This document shows, piece by piece, positions 46,280 to 56,544 of a stretch of 64,000 bases of DNA. Source of the DNA: Ascarosepion bandense (lineage: Eukaryota; Mollusca; Cephalopoda; Sepiida; Sepiidae); NCBI GenBank assembly GCA_037127315.1, contig JBBBDQ010000915.1, forward strand, positions 1,025,501 through 1,089,500. Direction: 5' to 3'. The notes under the pieces are model-generated. The model saw only the letters and a program-made list of their open reading frames with translations. It did no database searches and had not been told where the DNA came from. A program made the translations under genes and the position numbers. How positions within the stretch are numbered: the stretch's first letter is position 1; each line of letters begins with the position of its first letter.

Positions 46280-47455
46280 AAACTTAATAAATTCGAGGTT
46301 CTCACAGCATCTGGGAACAAGGTCGAGTCCTTTGCTCGCAGATTCTTATCTTACTCTACATTTGACTCCTCTGAAGTATCCGCACCCAACTTCTCTCTTA
46401 GAACAGAGGTTCCATAGAGAGATGTTTACATAAAACCCTCTCTGATATCTAAGACAATCTCAGAACTTGACCCCCATAAGGCGAGCGGAGGTGACAAAAT
46501 TCCGATTCTTGTCCTAAAGAAACGTGCCACTGGCCTCCCCACTGTTCTCTCTAAATTCTATAATTACTGCCTCTCTGCTTCCTGTTTTCTTGCCTGCTGT
46601 AAGTTTTTTTTCTGTGGTTCCTGTACTTAAAAACTCAGGGGAACACTCGGATCTATCCAATTATTGCCCTATCAGCCTCCTACCAATTTTTGGAAAAGTG
46701 TTCAAGGCTATTATCAATGCTGAAATAATCCAACATCTTACTGCCCATAAACTATTCTCAGACTGTATGGCTTCCGCATTGTCAGGTGTACTGCCGATAT
46801 GCTAACGACCATCACCGATTACATATACCAGACCCTCGATAATTTCGGCGAAGCTCGAGCTTTTGCCCTGGTTATCTCCAAAGCATTTGTTAAGGTTTGG
46901 CACGCTGGCCTTCAGTGCAAGCTACAGTGCAAGCTAACATTGGATGCTTGCTTGATTTGATCAAATCTTTCGTATCAAACCGCATAATAGAGGTCGTCTT
47001 GAACGGCCATAACTCGACATCCTACCACACGAACGCTGGTGTTCCCCAGGGATCTATCCTAGGTTCGACGCTCTTTCTGATCTTCAAAAATGACTTCCCT
47101 GACGATGTCAAATTACAAGTAGGCATCTACGCTGATGACACTGCCATCAACTCCCACCTCAGTAAGAAATCTGGCTAGGCGACCAAAGATAACCTTGCTG
47201 CCGTTCCCGAGAAGGACCTCCACGCTATGATAGACCGAGATAAGAAATGGCTTGCAAATTTTAATGCACTTAAAATGAAGCGAATCTACCTGAAAGCAAT
47301 ACACTGTGTCTCCTCGTTCTCACCTTCCCTTCTCACCGGCGGTATGTGGCTTCTCTCTGCCTATTCTACAAATATTGTCATGTCTTCTGCTCCGATGAGC
47401 GTAGCTCACTGATGCCTCCTACACAGAAATTCCTCGAGAAACCAGGCTGGCAATT
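46280..47455 (+). pseudogene. CR1/Jockey-type LINE, reverse transcriptase fragment with internal deletion
   Basis: It starts with NKFEVLT (about 46290) and continues with ELDPHKASGGDKIPILVLKK (about 46455-46520), PLASPLFSLNSI, NYCPISLLPIFGKVFKAI (about 46660-46715), IQHLTAHKLFSD (about 46730-46765), NRIIEVVLNGHNSTSYHTNA with GVPQGSILGSTLFLI (about 46980-47080), and the catalytic YADD at 47128-47139. After LKMKRIYL (about 47290) about 400 bp of the thumb present in the full copy is missing. The frame resumes at GGMWLLSAYSTNI (about 47340). It ends where the Penelope element 2 tail begins. Confidence 0.82.
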
Positions 47456-47459
47456 ATTA

Positions 47460-49183
47460 TTACACAACCTAGGTTTCTACCATGTGGTGTCTTCAGGCAA
47501 TTTGCAACAACTGATTTTGCCGTTTACCGATTGTGTAAAAACGCTTACATAACGGTGATATTTCGGATCATTCACGTAACGGGGAATTTTTGATCGAGCA
47601 ATTTTTCAGATTACAAGAAATTATAACGTTTTCATCGATAGTTGTATAAACTTAATAGGTATTTTTTGGTATGGTTACACTTAGTCCTTATTTCTGTTCT
47701 TTCATTTTTGTTTGGGAATAGCATAATCGCTAACCTTTTCTTTATCGCTCAGTCTACATATTTTGCCACCGTTGTAAGGCTTGGCTGTTTTCACTACACT
47801 CTAAGTTATGTCTGTTTTTTTTTCCATATTTTAATTTCAATTTTCACACGTGGCTAGTCAATTTTGTTTCAAGTTTTTAAGTTTTCTATTTTAAATGTAG
47901 ACTTCTGATTGTACCACTTGTTCTTAAAGCTGTTTTTGTTTGCTCTCAAATATATTTTGTTTTGACCATTTAAGTCATGTACTTTTTCTTTTTAAATGAC
48001 TTCTTTTGCATTACAAAGTCCTTGAAGTGGGCATTTATGTTTGTCCCTGTATTTGCATTCTTTGTTAGTGATCTTGATTGGTACAATGCTGTCTATATTT
48101 CTTGCATTTTGTTGTTTCATGAAATTTCTAAGTTACTAGTACAGGTATAACTTAGCTTGATTGTATACCTATTGAAAAATATTTTTAGTTCTGAGCCTTT
48201 TGGAAAGTGTTTATCAGTTTAAAAATATTTGTCCTATTTTGTATTTTACCACTAAGTTAAATGATTGGTTGAACCAGATAATGTTTCACGTCTATCATCG
48301 TTTTTTTTTGTTTGCCTGTTTGGTTGAGAGTTGTATTTTAAAATGGTCTAATGACCATATTTTCTTAGTGCATCTTCATAGTTTTTTTCTTTTCATCAAA
48401 TATTGCTTTGTCTGATGAATCTTTTGGTGGCCTGTGTTCTATTCCTTTGTGGGTGTGCTTAATTACACATTTGGGATGGTTAGATCTTGTGTTTATATAC
48501 TTTAACTTTGTGTTTGCTTTCATGTATGGAGGGTCATTGCCAGTTTGTAAATTTAATTCCACATCTAAATATTGGATTACTTTTCTCTTTGTTTCTACTA
48601 TTATCTTAAAATCTAAATCTTTGAATAGGTTAAAAAGTTCTTTCCTTGTTTTATCATTTTCTTTTTTGTTGTCCGGTGCTCTCATCAATCCGTCAATTCT
48701 GTATCATCTGTGGTGGTCTATATGGATTATTTTGTTGATTTTATTTTAAATAGTAATAATATTTATACCTATCAATTCTGAAATTTCTGCTCCGTCATAC
48801 GATCCTTGTAGTACATCAAAGGTGCCGTTGTTTGATTTTTAATCCATACTTTATCTTTGTAGAAAAGTATTGATTTGCGCCAATGTAGGATTATATCAAT
48901 ATGTTTAGATAGTATGTTTATTTAATTTTAGCAAAATTAAACGCTTCCATCAAAGCTTTTTCAGAAATTGATGGGTAAAAGTATTTTATGTCATATTTAA
49001 TGAACCTATATTTATTTTGCATTGGGTCTTTTGGAAATAGAAAATGCATTTACTTGTGTTCTTCCACTGTTAACTTGAGTGGCTGTTCTCAGCAATTCAA
49101 AAATATTTTTTGTAATATTTGATGGCTTATTTTTCCCACTTCTGTTTTTGTTGGAATTATAAGTCGGTATGAGAGGTTGTTGA

Positions 49184-49185
<2 letters not shown>
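47460..49185 (-). mobile_element. Penelope-like element 2, truncated, inactive
   Basis: It has the same order as element 1, on the minus strand. Motif A RFIKYDIKYFYPSISEKAL lies near 48960-49020. The catalytic box reads YRIDG (about 48690-48705) where element 1 has YRDDG, so the first Asp is Ile. VIQYLDVELNLQTGNDPPYM and YINTRSNHPK follow (48480-48600). A Cys-rich lead CKYRDKHKCPLQGLC lies near 48020-48065, and GIY-YIG pieces follow to about 47690. The tail (47460-47680) matches 25430-25640. The N-terminal side ends at (TA)n. Confidence 0.82.

Positions 49186-49240
<55 letters not shown>
49186..49240. repeat. (TA)n microsatellite at the Penelope element 2 edge
   Basis: A TA run closes the element's N-terminal side. 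Confidence 0.97.
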
Positions 49241-49244
<4 letters not shown>

Positions 49245-49929
49245 CTTTCATGCAGCTTGTAGGTTCTATTCTCTTGGAATATTGTCTTTTAAAAACAGTA
49301 CTCTTTGCTAGTCGATTGGTCTTGAAAGGATGACTCAAAGAAAACGCTTTTAGGTTGAAATTATTTTTGCTAATAACCAACAACCAAATTTCACCTACAT
49401 TGGATGAATTTAAGCTTTAAAACAATGAAAACAAACAGGTATGCCTTTCTTAAATAAAGCTCTTTGATGGAATATTGTACAAAATCAACGAAGTGTTCGA
49501 GCTAATGGTTTTTGCAAAAGATTTCAAGGATTACCCAAACTAAACAACTGGATTTTGAAAAATGTATAATATAACATTGCTATACTTTATTTGGTTTATT
49601 TGTTTATTGCTAATTTAGTTGAAAAGTAATCGTAAATGAAAACACACGTATAAATATCTAAATATATATACACACCCTTGTGCAATTTAATTGAAACAAC
49701 ATCTTTAGTTTTTTCATTTACCATACGGTCAGATTTAGACCCACTTGGGTGTAATTGATTTCTAATTCTTCCATAGAGTCCTTTGCAGTGCTGTGCACTA
49801 ATATAAACCAATTTTTAGGGTATATAATGAAATTTGTTTGGCTTCGAAAAATACTTCGTTATCCGTGATTGCATCAGAATTTTTCACGCCCAGACGATAT
49901 TTTCCGATTGTCGATTAGTTGTTCTACGG

Positions 49930-50430
49930 CCATTGTCTGCGATGGATGTGTATACTAGGAATAGTATGAAAATTATAACGCTGCACAAATACACTGGCAA
50001 GCCTTACAGTGAGATTGCAGATATTGTTGGTTTTAACCATTCAACTTTCAGTTGTGTCATCAAGGCGAATAAACAAACTGGATCCATCAGTCCAAATGGT
50101 AAAGGAAAATGCAATCGGAATAGAATAACAACGACAACAGATGGCGCATAAAATTAGGGAATGTGTGAAAGAGTCTACGAAGACCATATTCGTTTTATTT
50201 CAATTAGTTTTCCCAAGGGTGCATATGCACAAACACTTTTTAAAATTTCGTATATTTATGAGAAGGTGCCTCATAATTGAAGAGAGAGCGTTTGTTGTCA
50301 TAGACAGTGCTGAAGTAAAACACACTATGGTTATTACCATTTTAATGCCACAGACTATATTTATACCAAAAGTATTTCTCTTTGAGTGGGTTCTTTATAT
50401 ATGTCACTTGATGTTTATGAGAAGTAAAGA
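49930..50430 (+). pseudogene. Tc1-like transposase helix-turn-helix remnant
   Basis: KIITLHKYTGKPYSEIADIV, GFNHSTFSCVIKANKQTGSI and GKGKCNRNR (about 49969-50127) match the paired helix-turn-helix plus basic linker of Tc1 transposases. The downstream 250 bp may continue it (RAFVVIDSAEV near 50285-50320 resembles the first Asp region) but is too decayed to be certain. No inverted repeats were found. The hairpin at 50497-50588 follows. Confidence 0.6.
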
Positions 50431-50496
50431 AATATGAAAAAATGTTTTACTTTCATGTTTTTTAATTGAAAGTTAACGCTTTATATTATTTTTATC

Positions 50497-50588
50497 ACTC
50501 AGAGTTTCATGCACTATGTAATCATCACGTGCATATCATGAATTTATAATATGCACCTGATGATTGCATACTCTATGAAACTCCGAGT
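50497..50588. repeat. 92-nt near-perfect inverted repeat (hairpin)
   Basis: Two 40-nt arms (50497-50536 and 50549-50588) match at 34 of 40 positions when one is reverse-complemented, with a 12-nt loop. The left arm begins actcagagtttcat; the right arm ends gaaactccgagt. It could be a foldback remnant of a DNA transposon or a pre-microRNA-like hairpin. The sequence cannot decide. Confidence 0.9.
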
Positions 50589-50636
50589 CGAACTATAGAC
50601 GTCCGATAATATGTATACTTATTGATCGTATATATA

Positions 50637-50639
<3 letters not shown>

Positions 50640-50691
<52 letters not shown>
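50640..50691. repeat. (TA)n microsatellite
   Basis: A pure TA run. Confidence 0.97.
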
Positions 50692-50694
<3 letters not shown>

Positions 50695-50799
50695 AATAGT
50701 CGTTAGAATGGTTTATAAATTCATAGTATCACTACACAAAAACTTTCGCGTTTCAAAGCTAACCTTTTATTTTGGTCGTCTCTCTTCGGGTGAAAAAGT

Positions 50800-51310
50800 T
50801 AAAATGAAAATTATCTGGTGAAAAAACCGTTTATTTGTGGTGAATATTTTTTTTTAGGTGAAAGTGGGGTTGGGAGCACATTTGGATTATGTTGACCTTA
50901 TTTAAGTCTTAGAGTTAGGTGTTTGGGGGAGGTGGCTTAGTTCAGGATAGGATTTCCAGTTTATCTTATCTGGATGTAGTCGTGATGGCGTCGTAGTTAA
51001 TGATATGTTTGATGTGTGATTTTTTGGATGGTCTAGTCGATTCTTTTATGATTTTTGAGGTGCTGCTATTTGGTTTAGAGGTGGGTATGTGTTGTTTTGT
51101 TTTGGGCTGGTCACTTTATCGTTTAGTTTTGGTTATTTTGTATTGGGATATATGTTTTTTTTTTGTTTTTTGCAGTGTCGGTATGTTCTTTTATTTTTCT
51201 ACTATTTACAGGTAGCCGGACTTATTGTTGGTGTGGTGTGGGGTATGTTGTCTTTTTTCTACGTTTTGTTTTCTAAAAAGGATTTCATAAATTTTCTAAT
51301 TATTTTATAA
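50800..51310. other. Strongly T+G-rich strand, possible A-rich minus-strand retroelement segment
   Basis: The + strand is dominated by T and G and has few C, so the minus strand is A-rich and C-containing, like the coding strands of many retroelement ORF1 or gag genes. A minus-strand frame reads SRKIKEHTDTAKNKKKTYIP, but no domain could be recognised. The frame is broken by stops. Confidence 0.3.
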
Positions 51311-51355
51311 AATTCTACTATAGATATATAGCTATATATGAACACAGTGAGATAG

Positions 51356-51390
51356 AAAGACAGAGCGAGAGAGAGAGAGAGCGAGAGACT
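51356..51390. repeat. (GA)n microsatellite
   Basis: Imperfect GA run. Confidence 0.9.
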
Positions 51391-51584
51391 GGCGGAGAAT
51401 GATGGATAAAAGGAAATTTAGATCGGAGTAATGACAGTTATAAACAGTTATATATAAAATGATTGTAATCGATACTGATACACCAGGTGCATCAATAAAT
51501 CCCGAGCCTATCAAAGCCATTAATTAATGTTTCATCTGAATTTTTTATTGAATAATGTATTATCAACTTATGCGATAATATGCG

Positions 51585-51690
51585 TTGTGGTATAATGAAT
51601 ACCGGCTCGGAATATGAAATCGGAGAGTCGAGTTCGAATTTCAGTCTAATTCCATTCATCCACTTACGCACAAGTACCGTTAGGAAAGGT
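51585..51690 (+). repeat. tRNA-derived SINE-like sequence
   Basis: A-box-like TGTGGTATAATGAATACC (about 51585-51602) and B-box-like GAGTTCGAATTTC (about 51628-51640) lie at tRNA-like spacing. The stem pairings of a true tRNA are not kept, so it is scored as a SINE or tRNA pseudogene. Confidence 0.5.
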
Positions 51691-51954
51691 ATTAAACTAT
51701 TTCTTCGCTCTCCACTTATGGGTATAACAACAGAACAGATTGGTTTCTGTAGCTCTGTTTGGCAAACGGACTAACGCAGAAATTAATGGCAAATTATTGC
51801 GGGAAAATCTGCCTTGTCAGTCATGTCTTGAAAGAGAAATAGTCATCAAGCGTGTATCACGTATGACTTTAATTGATTGACTTGCGATAATTGAAGCAAC
51901 TCTAGATTAACTATGTTTACAAGGAAGGCATTTTTGTTGATTAATATACATTTC

Positions 51955-52055
51955 TTGCTTGAGAAACTCCCTTCCGACTTCATGGTTTCTAGCCAATTTT
52001 AATTTGTGAAAGTTTAAATGCAATATCACTCTATTCTAAAGTTTTCTAAACTCTG
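51955..52055 (+). pseudogene. LINE 3' terminal fragment
   Basis: gagaaactcccttccgactt followed by agtttaaatgcaatatc matches the WNSLP and FKCRVN region of the LINE at 20.9-21.0 kb. It is a very short remnant. Confidence 0.45.
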
Positions 52056-52447
52056 TAACACCCTTGTGTTTTAATGGATTTACTGCATTGCTGGGTGATA
52101 GAATTTTTTTAATTGTGTTATTTAAAAAAAAATGCTGTTACTTATTGATCATTGATTTATTGATGTGCCTACTTTTGTAGACATTTTATTTAGAAGAGAT
52201 TGGAAAACAGTGTTTTCTGACACAATGTCGGAGAAGGAGAAACGGTGAAATGTTTTATACAAACTACTACGCAACAGAATTGTCAGTTCTAAAAACATCT
52301 GAAGTTCAAATGGGAGATCTCACTCGGGTGAATAATTATTCTGACAGTCAACGGATTGAAAAAGACTAGAACAGCTAAAAGTTTCTTAGTCTGCGGCGTA
52401 TTTCCTCTGTCCAAAATCCGGACACAGTTGATTGAAGAGAAATAGAA

Positions 52448-52497
52448 AGAGAGAGAGAGAGAGAAAGAAGCGAGAGGGAAGGAGAGAGAGAGAGAGG
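52448..52497. repeat. (GA)-rich simple repeat
   Basis: GA run with A and G interruptions. Confidence 0.9.
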
Positions 52498-52554
52498 GTG
52501 AGAGGTAATAAGGAAAGAGAGTGGTTCTATTACTTTTCCATGGTAATATCGCTA

Positions 52555-52770
52555 AAGAACTTCACTTTGCAGAACTTACCGCATCTAGCATTCTGAGATG
52601 CGTTGTATTGCTTCGGGTAGACTATTCCACGTGGACAACTTCTAGTGATCACACTCTGTTTTCAGACGAATAGATATTGGCATCTGTTTACATCTAGCCA
52701 GGAAAGCGTATTTCGTATTCTGAGGCCGAAACATTCCTTTGGAAATATTAAACTAATGTCGGATTTCTGT
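52555..52770 (-). pseudogene. LINE ORF2 C-terminal fragment
   Basis: The minus strand reads FAFLARCKQMPISIRLKTE, then a stop, then LSTWNSLPEAIQRISEC (about 52580-52640). WNSLP is the hallmark box of LINE ORF2 ends. It differs from the 18-21 kb family. Confidence 0.55.
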
Positions 52771-52979
52771 TTCAATTTTCCACACGTTTCTCCGAATGCG
52801 GAATAACAAATCAAACCATTTGAGAGATTTTATTTTTACATTCGGTGCGTTTCACATCGATTTATTTATTCCTTTTCTTTATCGAAATGTGCCTTCGCTT
52901 CTCAAAGTATTTGCAAATTTTTTAATCTATATTAAAACTATGGCTCAAAATAATTTTAACGTTTTATTTTATTAAAATA

Positions 52980-53100
52980 TCCAACGCAAGTTCAATGCTA
53001 ACAGTTTTTCTCTGGCACTTCTCTTTTCCATTTCCATGCTTTCTAGCCAAATTTAATCTTCAAAACTTTAAATGCAACGTCATTTGTTATAATTTTTTAT
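52980..53100 (+). pseudogene. LINE 3' terminal fragment
   Basis: It matches the SNSFFSRASHLWNSLP and FKCRVN region of the 18-21 kb LINE. It meets a minus-strand LINE 3' end directly at 53105. Confidence 0.5.
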
Positions 53101-53104
53101 AATC

Positions 53105-53340
53105 ATTTCGCTCTAATCAAGGCAGTACTGCCACTGGTGCGCAGTGGGTTGCATAAAAGAAGGCGATGCAAAGAACAAATTCCAGGGTGTATTAGAATAT
53201 GGTTAAGAGAAGGATGAGAACACTGGCTTGACGAGACCTGCATGAGAGTAGAGTGAAAATGAAGAACATAATACAAGTCTTGTTAGAAAAAAGATGCGAG
53301 TCAAGGAAAATAAGGGATTGAATTAACATGCAAGTTTTAT
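53105..53340 (-). repeat. LINE 3' end, minus strand
   Basis: Reading on the minus strand, the 3' tag ending aacccactgcgcaccagtgg and gccttgattag is a decayed match to the 18-21 kb LINE 3' terminus, and the preceding UTR matches 34240-34460. Confidence 0.65.
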
Positions 53341-54590
53341 TAAAAATGACAGGCAATGTATTATTGTTAAATGTTTATATAATTTTTCATGCGATCTTAT
53401 ATTTTTCGCTTCAGAAGATAAATTATGTAAAAATTGTTTCATTTTCCGAGCGTTTCAACTATACTTTTGGCCATTATCACTGAACATTATTTTATGTGTA
53501 CCTGAATATGCATAGAGTTTTTATATGTGTGTAGACTGACGTGTATGTCTTATATTCAAAACACGGTTAGCACATTGTTGCCGTATTAGTACTTAATAGT
53601 GGGAGGATCTTTGTGTATGATTTTAGAAGAAAATATTTGTACTATTGTATTCTTTAAAAGCTGGGTGAAGTAACTCCGCATTTAAAAATCGATCAAAAAA
53701 TTGAAAGTGTAAATTTCATGTACCTTGTATAAAGGAAAATATTGATGTGGAATAATTTGATTTTTTTTTGTTTTATTTTCATTAAATTTCTTCTATAACT
53801 GACATATATATATTTTTCAATTGTGTCTAACATATCGGGATAAGAGTTTTATATGCAATAAATATGCATCTCCTACTATTTACTCACATACACAAAATAC
53901 GAAAAAGAATCCTAATCAGAAATTACTTACAGCTAAATAAAATCAAAATAAGTTAAATTTAAAAAAGTTTCGCATTTGTTCCTTATTATATACATAAAGA
54001 TCATGTTGGCTGAAAATTGCGGAAAACATCAGAGATTTATTGTGTGAAAGTCACTGGTGAATATTGATCACTAATTATGATATTTAGAAAAGTTATCGGT
54101 TGTAGATGATCTGTTTATCTTAAAACTTTATTCGCGACAACCATCAGTATAACTAATTTGATTGTATATATATGAGAGAAAATGCTCAAAGACTTTCAAA
54201 TTATAATATAAATACTATATACATAACATACACATACACAGGATATGCCATAGAACACATGCACATACCATATTATATATCACAGAAAAATAAAATCAAA
54301 GTTTAAAAAATTCCAGTGTAAAAGTCCTGTACATAGAGAGATGGGAAGAATAAGAAAGAGGCTAAATATGTATATATATATTTAAATGCAAAAGGATGAG
54401 CAAATAGCAAAATCCCAAAAGCACGATCCTATTAATATTAATATGTATGGATATGTTTTGGGGCGTCTTCAGGTATAGGAATCTTGTAACAAATTTGAAT
54501 TAATAAAGTTTTTGTTTCCACCATTGCTAGAATTTTCTTGCTGAAATCGTTATCCAATGGAAAGAAATTTAGAAATTGTTTTATTTTGAA
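53341..54590. other. Unassigned AT-rich sequence
   Basis: No frame or repeat with recognisable origin. Confidence 0.45.
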
Positions 54591-54656
54591 TATATATATA
54601 TATATATATATATATGTGTATAGATATATATATATATACACAAACTCACACACACA

Positions 54657-54694
<38 letters not shown>

Positions 54695-54708
54695 TATATA
54701 TATATATT
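54590..54708. repeat. (TA)n(CA)n(TA)n compound microsatellite
   Basis: TA, then CA with a few interruptions, then TA. It abuts the left arm of the Penelope-end inverted repeat. Confidence 0.96.
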
Positions 54709-54711
54709 TGT

Positions 54712-55257
54712 AAACGAGTTATTACGCGACATAGATCTCAACCAACCATTTGGGGTGTTCAGGCGAATTTCAATAACTAATTTTACTGTTTATTTTTTAT
54801 TTTGTTTTTTTATAAAAATGCTCACGTACCGGAAATTTTTTTTAAAATCAAGCATTTTTGCAAAATTAGAAGAATTTATAACTTTTTCATCTATGGTTTA
54901 TGAAACTAATAAGTATTTTATGGTATGGTTACACTTAGTCTTTCATCCGATGAAAGAACAGAAATTCAGAATTTTCTGTCATAATTTTTCTGTTCTTTTA
55001 TTCATAATTTTAGTATAATTTTTCTGTTCTTTCATTGAAGAATGAAGTGTAATCATACCATAAAATACATATTAGATTCATGCGACCATAGATGAAAACT
55101 TTATAATTTCTTCTAATTTTTTAAAATTTAGCGTTCCAAAAAATCTTAGTGACTTGATCGTTCTTAAAAAAACAAAAAACAGTAAAATCAGTTATCGCCT
55201 GAAACACCACATGGTAGATACCTTTGTCGCGTTATAACAAAAGTTATTCAAAAGTTC
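54712..55257. repeat. Inverted pair of Penelope-element terminal segments
   Basis: The left segment (54712-54955) resembles the 3' tails of Penelope elements 1 and 2 (25430-25690 and 47460-47690), including ttttcatctatggtt and tattttatggtatggttaca. The right segment (about 55020-55257) is its reverse complement, again with ttatggtatgattacac read on the minus strand. They are separated by about 65 bp carrying a twice-repeated tttttctgttctttt block. Penelope-like elements can carry inverted or pseudo-LTR ends; this may be a remnant of that structure without a coding region. Confidence 0.7.
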
Positions 55258-55341
55258 TACAATATATTTGTATTAAACACTTTTTAATACAATTGTGCAC
55301 TGGTCTAATTTTATTATGACGAAAAAATAAGTAATTAGATT

Positions 55342-55370
55342 ATACACACACACACACACACACACACATC

Positions 55371-55423
<53 letters not shown>

Positions 55424-55455
55424 AGATAGTTAGAGAGAGAGAGAGAAAGAGCGAG
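55342..55455. repeat. (CA)n(TA)n(GA)n microsatellites
   Basis: CA run 55344-55368, TA run 55374-55411, then a GA-rich stretch. Confidence 0.95.
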
Positions 55456-55679
55456 AGATAATGATGCAAAGTCCGTAAACGAAAAGGATAATCCAAAAAA
55501 AATCTATTTAATATAAAATATTAAGAGATCGATCTGTATAGAGAGGGCAGTGGCTATTATCTAGAGCAATATGGTATTCATAAAAAAGAAAACTCAACAT
55601 ATGATTTCAAGTGGTTAGAATTTATAACCACTTTAAAATTGGTTATAAAAATAACTACTTCAGATGATATTGAATTTCC

Positions 55680-55682
<3 letters not shown>

Positions 55683-55747
<65 letters not shown>
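55683..55747. repeat. (CA)n(TA)n microsatellite at the SINE-B 3' edge
   Basis: CA passes into TA and stops at the SINE-B copy. Confidence 0.96.
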
Positions 55748-55753
<6 letters not shown>

Positions 55754-55866
55754 TTTAACCGAAGCTTAAATGTGGAACTCGGCCAAATATATGGGGCACC
55801 AGTGAGAATCGAAATTATTCATCAGTCTTAGCTGCCCTAGCGAGAGAAGCTTGCTACTACACCACG
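55748..55866 (-). repeat. tRNA-derived SINE-B copy
   Basis: On the minus strand the A-box-like tggtgtagtagcaagc (at the 55865 end) and the B-box-like TTTCGATTCT (55805-55815) are followed by a tail ending gaagcttcggttaaatatca, as in the copies at 30.7 and 55.9 kb. Confidence 0.75.
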
Positions 55867-55935
55867 TCGAAGTGCCCCGATTTTATTTTATCATAGATGT
55901 CTTACACGTCTGAAAATATGGAGGTAGCTATGCGG

Positions 55936-56060
55936 ATCGAAGTGATCAATATTTAATCGTAGCTTAGATGTAACACAATGCCTAAAGTATGGCGTACCCA
56001 ATAAGAATCAGTCATGATTTTTTTACCAATACAAGATTTGCTAATAATTATGCCAGACCG
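55936..56060 (-). repeat. tRNA-derived SINE-B copy, partial
   Basis: Its tail (tttaatcgtagcttagatgt) and the ggcgtaccc block match the SINE-B copies. The tRNA-like head is more diverged. Confidence 0.6.
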
Positions 56061-56065
56061 AAGTG

Positions 56066-56070
<5 letters not shown>

Positions 56071-56127
<57 letters not shown>
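56071..56127. repeat. (TA)n microsatellite
   Basis: Part of the source of the 188-codon (Ile-Tyr)-rich frame at 56014-56580, which is not a gene. Confidence 0.97.
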
Positions 56128-56129
<2 letters not shown>

Positions 56130-56328
56130 CTTCAGGTCTCAAAGTAAGAGCTGTCAGTTATTTTGGTTTGTTTACAGCCTTTTAATAACCTACTATGAAA
56201 GCTGCCTTTCACTAACATACGTCGATAGATCAGAGGAAAGATATCTTCTGATGACGTATCAATCGGATTTCGTTCCCGTTTCGTTACATTTAGCTGCACT
56301 GAAGAGCTGTGATAAAAACAGGATTGTC

Positions 56329-56332
<4 letters not shown>

Positions 56333-56398
<66 letters not shown>
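56333..56398. repeat. (TA)n microsatellite
   Basis: About 33 TA units. Confidence 0.97.
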
Positions 56399-56400
<2 letters not shown>

Positions 56401-56491
56401 AGTATTGTTGGAATAATATTCCTTGTCCAAAGAAACACTTTTTTTTTAAATGCTCAATACAAAATGAGAGCTAATAATATTATTTATTCAC

Positions 56492-56496
<5 letters not shown>

Positions 56497-56540
<44 letters not shown>
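56497..56540. repeat. (TA)n microsatellite at the foldback element edge
   Basis: It ends exactly at the left terminus (cagattaaataaattgc) of the 825-bp foldback. Confidence 0.97.

Positions 56541-56544
<4 letters not shown>

Noticed and set aside
51585..51660. Possible functional tRNA gene
   Set aside because: The A and B boxes are only approximate and acceptor and anticodon stems do not pair, so it is scored as SINE-like.
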